DNA from: Shinella sp. PSBB067
GTDB lineage: Bacteria > Pseudomonadota > Alphaproteobacteria > Rhizobiales > Rhizobiaceae
Assembly: GCF_016839145.1 (NCBI RefSeq)
Contig: NZ_CP069303.1
Location: forward strand, 1,178,001-1,242,000
Direction of reading: 5' to 3'
Length of the DNA: 64,000 nucleotides
Shown here one piece after another: positions 59,800 to 64,000 of the stretch. The first letter of the stretch is position 1. Each line of letters starts with the position of its first letter. A model generated the notes under the pieces. It worked only from the letters and a program-made list of their open reading frames with translations, ran no database searches and was not told the origin of the DNA. A program made the position numbers and the translations under genes.

Positions 59800-60777
59800 A
59801 TGGCGCCGGGCCTCGTCGGCGCCTACCGGGCGTGCCCCGGCGGGCCGGTTGCGCCCTTGGCGCCGCAGGACATTGACGCGGCGCTTGCCGCCGGGGACGG
59901 CTGGGTCTGGCTGCATGTCGATCTCGTCGACCAGCGCATGCCGGGCTGGCTCGCGGCCCGCTGCCAACTGCCCCTGGCCGCGCGGGCCGTCCTCGAAGGA
60001 CATGACGAAAGCCTCGTCCTCGGCTGCGAGGCGGGCATGGTCCACGGTGTCGTCGCCGATCTCCAGCAGGACATGGAGCGGACCTCCACCACCATCGGCC
60101 GGCTGCATTTCGCCCTCACGGAACGCCTGCTCGTCACCGGCCGGCGCCATCCCGTGGAAGCGGTGAACCGGGTGCGGCGCGCCTTTGCCGATGGCTTCTG
60201 CCCGGCAACCGCCTACGAGCTCTTCGAAGCCATCGTCACGGCCTTCTGCAAGAACACCGCCGTCAGGCTCAAGGAGGCCGCGGGCCTACTCGATGCGGTG
60301 GAGGACCGCCTCGTCACCGAGCGGTTGAGCGACGAACGGCGCGGCCTCAAGGAGGTGCGGCGCCTCGCGGTGTCGCTGCACCGGCCCGTCGCGGGCATGG
60401 TGGCGCTGTTCGAGGAGGAGGACCGGGAAGACTGGACGCTGTCCGAGCACGCCCATGCCGTCCTCAGGCGCCTTTCCCTGCGGCTGGAGCGGCTCGACCG
60501 CGAGATCGTCATGGTCAACGACCGCGCCCGCCTGCTCCAGGAGGAGATGGCGGCCGAGCTCGCGGACGAATCAAACCGCAGCCTGAGGGCGATGGCCGTC
60601 ATGAGCGCGCTCCTGCTGCCCGGCACGCTGGTGGTCGGCGTCTTCGGCATGAACACGGCCGGCCTTCCGCTCAGCGAAGGTAGTTCCGGCTTCTTCTGGG
60701 CGATGATGCTGGGTGTCGGTGCCACGGCGCTGTTCTACTGGCTGCTGCGCCGCGCAGGCATCAGCCTGCGGTTTTGA
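59800..60777 (+). CDS. zntB: CorA/ZntB-family metal cation transporter
   Basis: A 325-residue protein with a large cytoplasmic N-terminal funnel (1-260), and two C-terminal membrane helices with the GMN pore motif in VFGMNTAGLPL between them. ZntB-type members move zinc, CorA members magnesium; the motif context GMNTAGLP favours the ZntB group, but the ion is not certain. ATG 59800 follows GAAAGGGG. It is probably cotranscribed with ppk2. Confidence 0.87.
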   Translation: MAPGLVGAYRACPGGPVAPLAPQDIDAALAAGDGWVWLHVDLVDQRMPGWLAARCQLPLAARAVLEGHDESLVLGCEAGMVHGVVADLQQDMERTSTTIGRLHFALTERLLVTGRRHPVEAVNRVRRAFADGFCPATAYELFEAIVTAFCKNTAVRLKEAAGLLDAVEDRLVTERLSDERRGLKEVRRLAVSLHRPVAGMVALFEEEDREDWTLSEHAHAVLRRLSLRLERLDREIVMVNDRARLLQEEMAAELADESNRSLRAMAVMSALLLPGTLVVGVFGMNTAGLPLSEGSSGFFWAMMLGVGATALFYWLLRRAGISLRF

Positions 60778-60807
60778 GGGGGAAACCCGAGACGTCGCCG
60801 CCCGCCG

Positions 60808-61269
60808 TCAGACCCCGACATTCGGCCGGTCGATGATCTCGCGCAGCGCGAAGCTCGAATTGATCTTCACCACATGGGGCAGGGCCGAGAGCCAGTCGCG
60901 GTGGATGCGCTCGTAGTCCTCCAGGTCCTTGGCGGCGACGCGCAGGATATAGTCGTATTCGCCGGACATCAGGTAGCAGACCAGCACATTGGGACACAAC
61001 TTCACCGCCGCCTCGAACTCCGCCAGCGTCTTGGCGAACTGGCCGGAAAGCGAGATATGCACGATGGCGATCATCTTGTAGTCGAGCGCCTTGGGCGAGA
61101 CGCGGGCGTGGTAGCCGTTGATGACGCCGGATTTTTCCAGGATGTCGAGCCGGCGCGAGCAGGCCGACGGCGACAGCCCGACGCGTTCGGCAAGCTCGGC
61201 ATTGGAGATCCGGCCGTTCTGCTGGACCGCTTTCAGGATCGCAGCATCGATTGCATCCAGGTGCGCCAT
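60808..61269 (-). CDS. Lrp/AsnC-family regulator, likely of alanine dehydrogenase
   Basis: A 153-residue regulator: helix-turn-helix (NAELAERVGLSPSACSRRLD at 23-42) and a RAM ligand-binding domain (about 65-145). It is divergent from ald with a 162 bp spacer that contains three ATTCGAA motifs, so it very probably controls ald in response to an amino acid, as AldR-type regulators do. Confidence 0.93.
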   Translation of the reverse strand: MAHLDAIDAAILKAVQQNGRISNAELAERVGLSPSACSRRLDILEKSGVINGYHARVSPKALDYKMIAIVHISLSGQFAKTLAEFEAAVKLCPNVLVCYLMSGEYDYILRVAAKDLEDYERIHRDWLSALPHVVKINSSFALREIIDRPNVGV

Positions 61270-61315
61270 TCGAATTTTCTCCGGAAATCGTCCCGATATT
61301 CGAAGAATATTCGAA
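61268..61315. promoter_or_regulatory. Probable Lrp-type operator array
   Basis: ATTCGAA occurs at 61268-61274, 61298-61304 and 61309-61315. The last two form the dyad ATATTC-GAA-GAATAT (61296-61310). The first copy overlaps the regulator start codon, so autoregulation is likely. Confidence 0.6.
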
Positions 61316-61431
61316 AATCACTCCTGCGGCAAACGGGCTTTGCAAGGACATTGCACGCGTCCTCTGCTTCCATGGTGTCTCCGCCGAAGCGGCGGCAACA
61401 AAGGGAACACACCACTGGGAAAGGAACGCGC

Positions 61432-62550
61432 ATGCGTGTCGGTTGTCCGAAGGAAATCAAGAATCATGAATATCGGGTCGGTCTGACGCCCGGTGCCGTG
61501 CGCGAATATGTAGCCCACGGCCACGAGGTCATCGTCGAGACCAAGGCCGGCGCCGGCATCGGCGCAGACGACGACGCCTATCGCGCCGCCGGCGCGAAGA
61601 TCGTACCCACCGCCGCGGACATCTTCCAGAAGTCCGACATGGTGGTGAAGGTCAAGGAACCGCAGCCCGCCGAATGGGCGCAGCTCCGCGACGGACAGAT
61701 TCTCTACACCTACCTCCATCTTGCCCCCGATCCGGAACAGACCAAGGGGCTTCTTGCCTCCGGCGTCACCGCCATCGCCTACGAAACGGTGACGGACGAC
61801 CGCGGCGGCCTGCCGCTGCTCGCGCCGATGTCGGAGGTCGCCGGGCGTCTCTCCATCCAAGCCGGCGCCACGGCGCTGCAGAAGGCCAATGGCGGGCGCG
61901 GCATCCTGCTCGGCGGCGTGCCGGGCGTGCTCCCGGCCAAGGTGGCGATCATCGGCGGCGGCGTCGTCGGCCTGCATGCGGCGAAGATGGCCGCCGGCCT
62001 CGGCGCGGACGTGTCGATCCTCGACCGCTCGATCCCGCGCCTGCGCCAGCTCGACGATCTCTTCGGCGGCCGCGTCCACACGCGCTACTCGACCATCGAT
62101 GCGCTGGAGGAGGAGGTCTTCTCCGCCGACCTCGTCATCGGCGCCGTGCTCATCCCCGGTGCCGCCGCCCCGAAGCTCGTCACCCGCGAAATGTTCTCGG
62201 GCATGAAGAAGGGGGCGGTCATCGTCGACGTCGCCATCGACCAGGGCGGCTGCTTCGAGACCTCCCATGCGACGACCCATTCCGACCCGACCTACGAGGT
62301 CGACGGCGTGGTGCACTACTGCGTCGCCAACATGCCGGGCGCCGTGCCCGTCACCTCGGCCCACGCCCTCAACAACGCGACGCTGCACTACGGTCTCCAG
62401 CTTGCCGACAAGGGCCTGAAGGCGATCGCCGAGGACCGGCATCTGCGCGCCGGCCTCAATGTGCACCGGGGCCGCGTCACCAATGGCCCGGTGGCCGAAG
62501 CGCTCGGCTACGAATCCTTCGCGCCCGAGGCGGTGCTGAACGTGGCTTGA
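61432..62550 (+). CDS. ald: Alanine dehydrogenase
   Basis: NAD-dependent enzyme, 372 residues, interconverting L-alanine with pyruvate and ammonia. [20 protein letters not shown], the catalytic Lys and His in [11 protein letters not shown] and YLHLAPD, the NAD fold [16 protein letters not shown] and [16 protein letters not shown] are all present. The start follows AAAGGAA. It is divergent from the Lrp regulator. In rhizobia the enzyme matters in alanine catabolism and bacteroid nitrogen exchange; that is family knowledge. Confidence 0.97.
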   Translation: MRVGCPKEIKNHEYRVGLTPGAVREYVAHGHEVIVETKAGAGIGADDDAYRAAGAKIVPTAADIFQKSDMVVKVKEPQPAEWAQLRDGQILYTYLHLAPDPEQTKGLLASGVTAIAYETVTDDRGGLPLLAPMSEVAGRLSIQAGATALQKANGGRGILLGGVPGVLPAKVAIIGGGVVGLHAAKMAAGLGADVSILDRSIPRLRQLDDLFGGRVHTRYSTIDALEEEVFSADLVIGAVLIPGAAAPKLVTREMFSGMKKGAVIVDVAIDQGGCFETSHATTHSDPTYEVDGVVHYCVANMPGAVPVTSAHALNNATLHYGLQLADKGLKAIAEDRHLRAGLNVHRGRVTNGPVAEALGYESFAPEAVLNVA

Positions 62551-62564
62551 GAGTGGCAGCGGAA

Positions 62565-62586
62565 GAGCCCGGAAAGGCCCGGGCTC
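62565..62586 (+). other. Hairpin after ald
   Basis: GAGCCCGG (62565-62572) pairs with CCGGGCTC (62579-62586), 14 bp past the ald stop. No T tract; it may stabilise the 3' end, with the terminator at 62725-62750 ending transcription. Confidence 0.5.
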
Positions 62587-62620
62587 GATCTGCCGGGATA
62601 CCCGCCCCGCACGCCACGTC

Positions 62621-62686
62621 ATCCTCGGGCTTGACCCGAGGATCCATGCGTCGCCCGGAGCATGGACGGCCGGGTCGAACCCGGCC
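62621..62686. repeat. Palindromic intergenic repeat, copy 3 (double palindrome)
   Basis: ATCCTCGGG (62621-62629), loop CTTGA, CCCGAGGAT (62635-62643), then a second palindrome GGCCGGGT (62668-62675) / ACCCGGCC (62679-62686), flanked by CGTC and GACGA. Two palindromes within about 70 bp fit the RIME type of element and match the copies near 34.5-34.7 kb. Confidence 0.75.
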
Positions 62687-62724
62687 ATGACGAAGGAGAG
62701 GTGAGGGCGTGCCAGCCGCTTGTG

Positions 62725-62750
62725 AGGCCCGGAGCGATCCGGGCCTTTCT
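62725..62750 (+). terminator. Terminator between ald and the DUF1203 gene
   Basis: AGGCCCGGA (62725-62733), loop GCGA, TCCGGGCCT (62738-62746), then TTTCT. It serves ald on the plus strand and abuts the stop codon of the convergent DUF1203 gene. Confidence 0.65.
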
Positions 62751-63217
62751 CATGCGCGCTCCACGCGGCACTGGTAGCAATTGTTGCGCGCCGAGCGGAT
62801 ATGCAGATAGGCGACATCCTCGCGCGCAAGCAAAGTTTCCGCATAGGCCGGAATCTCGGCATTCGGCACCACCGCTCCGGTGCCGTAGAGGATCCGGTGT
62901 TCCGCCGAATAGCCGCGCACGATATAGTCGCGGCTCGTGAGCATCGGCGGCATCGCATCTGACGGTTCGTGGGCCTTGCAGGGCGCGGCGTGGATGAAGA
63001 TCGGCCCGGTTTCGGCATAGGGCTGGAGCGCCGGGAACGGGCGGTGGGCGAGAATGAGGTAGGGCTCTCCGGCATCGACGAACCGCAGGCAATGCCGACA
63101 GGGCACGCCATCGCCGTCGGAGACATGGCGCTCGGGCGCCATGCCATAGGCATCCGGGCCGCCGCTCCAGTAGGCGGTCGCGGTTTCGGTGGGCATGGGC
63201 AGGAAGCGGATGGTCAT
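62750..63217 (-). CDS. DUF1203 family protein
   Basis: A 155-residue protein with the family features PCRHCLRFVDAGEPYLILAH, RPFPALQPYAETGPIFIHAA, PCKAHEPSD and C-terminal IRSARNNCYQCRVERA. Several cysteines and histidines could bind a metal. The function is unknown to me. ATG 63217 follows GGAGC; a longer reading to 63292 is not supported. Confidence 0.85.
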   Translation of the reverse strand: MTIRFLPMPTETATAYWSGGPDAYGMAPERHVSDGDGVPCRHCLRFVDAGEPYLILAHRPFPALQPYAETGPIFIHAAPCKAHEPSDAMPPMLTSRDYIVRGYSAEHRILYGTGAVVPNAEIPAYAETLLAREDVAYLHIRSARNNCYQCRVERA

Positions 63218-63289
63218 GGCGGTGCTCCGTTTGATGCGGAGAGCATCCATGCAATCCCGCCCGCCCGACACCCGTTTCCTGCCTGGAAT

Positions 63290-63316
63290 CAAAACCGCCG
63301 GCGCGAGGCCGGCGGT
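63290..63316 (-). terminator. Terminator of the OmpA-domain gene
   Basis: ACCGCCGGC (63294-63302) pairs with GCCGGCGGT (63308-63316); on the minus strand TTTTGATT follows. It lies 20 bp past the stop codon at 63336. Confidence 0.8.
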
Positions 63317-63335
63317 GAGAATGAAGCTTAAGCGA

Positions 63336-63896
63336 TCAGCGCACGAATTCGTCGATGCGGCGCAGCGTGACGCGGCGGTTGCGCCATTCCTCGCGCTCGG
63401 TCGGCACCAGCAGGTATTCCTCGCCGTAGCCGACAGTCTCCAGCGCGCGGGAAGGGATGCCGAATTCCTGCACCAGAACCCATTTCAGCGAATCGGCGCG
63501 GCGCTCGGAAAGGATCTGGTTGGAAGCGGCCGAGCCGACGGCATCGGTGTGCCCCTCGATCAGGAAGATGGCGCGGCGGCGGCGGCGCAGGATCTGCTCC
63601 ATGGCGCGGGCGATCTGGCGCACCTTGCGGTATTCCGAACGCGGGATTTCGGCCGAGGCGAAGGCGAAGTTGATCGACTGGATGTCGATGGAGGGTGCGG
63701 CGCGGCGCAGGTCCGAGCGGCGCTTGAACTCGCGCACGGTCACCCGTTCGTCGTTGCGCATGCGGCGGGCGGGCGCGGCATCGAGCCGGCGCAGGATCAT
63801 CTCCTCCGAGGGCGTTTCCTGCGCAAGCGCAAGGCCGGAAAAGGCCGGGGCGGCGAGGGTGGCGGCAAACGCGGTCAGAAAGGCGCGGCGTTGCAT
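63336..63896 (-). CDS. OmpA-domain (peptidoglycan-associated) protein
   Basis: A 186-residue periplasmic protein with a signal peptide (MQRRAFLTAFAATLAAPAFS, cleavage near ALA-QE) and a C-terminal OmpA/MotB domain: INFAFASAEIP, IEGHTDAVGSAASNQILSER and NRRVTLRRI, the pattern that binds diaminopimelate in peptidoglycan. There is no lipobox cysteine, so it is not a Pal lipoprotein. AAGGAGA lies upstream of the ATG. Confidence 0.92.
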   Translation of the reverse strand: MQRRAFLTAFAATLAAPAFSGLALAQETPSEEMILRRLDAAPARRMRNDERVTVREFKRRSDLRRAAPSIDIQSINFAFASAEIPRSEYRKVRQIARAMEQILRRRRRAIFLIEGHTDAVGSAASNQILSERRADSLKWVLVQEFGIPSRALETVGYGEEYLLVPTEREEWRNRRVTLRRIDEFVR

Positions 63897-64000
63897 GGAC
63901 GGTGTCTCCTTCTTGTTTCGTCTATCGGGCTTGTTTCGTCTTTCGGGGCGGAACGTGCCACGGGCGGCCTGAAGGAAAGATGAACCGGCCGTTGGGCGCC

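Overview
This 64 kb window is high-GC chromosomal DNA from an alphaproteobacterium of the order Rhizobiales, most likely Rhizobiaceae (Rhizobium, Ensifer/Sinorhizobium or Shinella type). The evidence is the rpoBC-str-S10-spc-alpha ribosomal cluster with rhizobial-length proteins, a B12-dependent nrdJ, a DUF47-pit phosphate operon behind a PHO box, an Lrp/ald divergon, and rhizobial palindromic intergenic repeats. The genus is an inference.

Layout. 1-4.9 kb holds the rpoB end and rpoC, with a strong terminator. 5.0-6.4 kb holds a periplasmic di-haem peroxidase and a small hypothetical gene. 6.7-26.5 kb is the ribosomal superoperon in canonical order: rpsL, rpsG, fusA, tuf, rpsJ, rplC, D, W, B, rpsS, rplV, rpsC, rplP, rpmC, rpsQ // rplN, X, E, rpsN, rpsH, rplF, R, rpsE, rpmD, rplO // secY, adk // rpsM // rpsK, rpoA, rplQ. 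Terminators after rpsQ, rplO and rpsM, and new promoter-like sequences before secY and rpsM, suggest at least four transcription units. The rpsM-rpsK gap holds two copies of a small hairpin whose only two differences compensate each other.

26.5-42.6 kb is ordinary chromosome: msrPQ (repair of oxidised periplasmic proteins), a Do-like periplasmic protease and rarA, a DUF1883 gene, an alpha/beta hydrolase, an EEP-fold protein, a gene-poor stretch with palindromic repeats, nrdJ with two NrdR boxes, gpt, a double universal stress protein, a CinA-like domain protein and wrbA.

42.62-51.46 kb is the remarkable part: an 8.84 kb integrated element whose 11-bp core GATTTTAAGTC lies in the anticodon loop of a host tRNA-Leu(UAA) gene. 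The host gene is cut into a 3' half at the left end and a 5' half at the right end, and neither is rebuilt by element DNA. Just inside the left end the element has its own intact tRNA-Leu(UAA) behind a near-consensus promoter. The cell may therefore rely on the element to read UUA codons. The element also encodes a tyrosine integrase with a MarR-like gene upstream, a T7-type single-subunit RNA polymerase whose C-terminal end is replaced by a Cys-rich segment, a phage-borne metallopeptidase, a prohibitin-like (SPFH) protein and several small membrane or secreted proteins. It has no capsid, packaging or replication genes. It looks like a deletion remnant, or a satellite, of a temperate T7-like phage held in place by a replacement tRNA.

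51.5-64 kb returns to chromosome: pit and its DUF47 partner under a PHO box, a secreted hypothetical gene, trkH, ilvA, an HlyU-family gene, a membrane GGDEF diguanylate cyclase, ppk2, a ZntB/CorA-type transporter, a divergent Lrp regulator and alanine dehydrogenase, a DUF1203 gene and an OmpA-domain gene.
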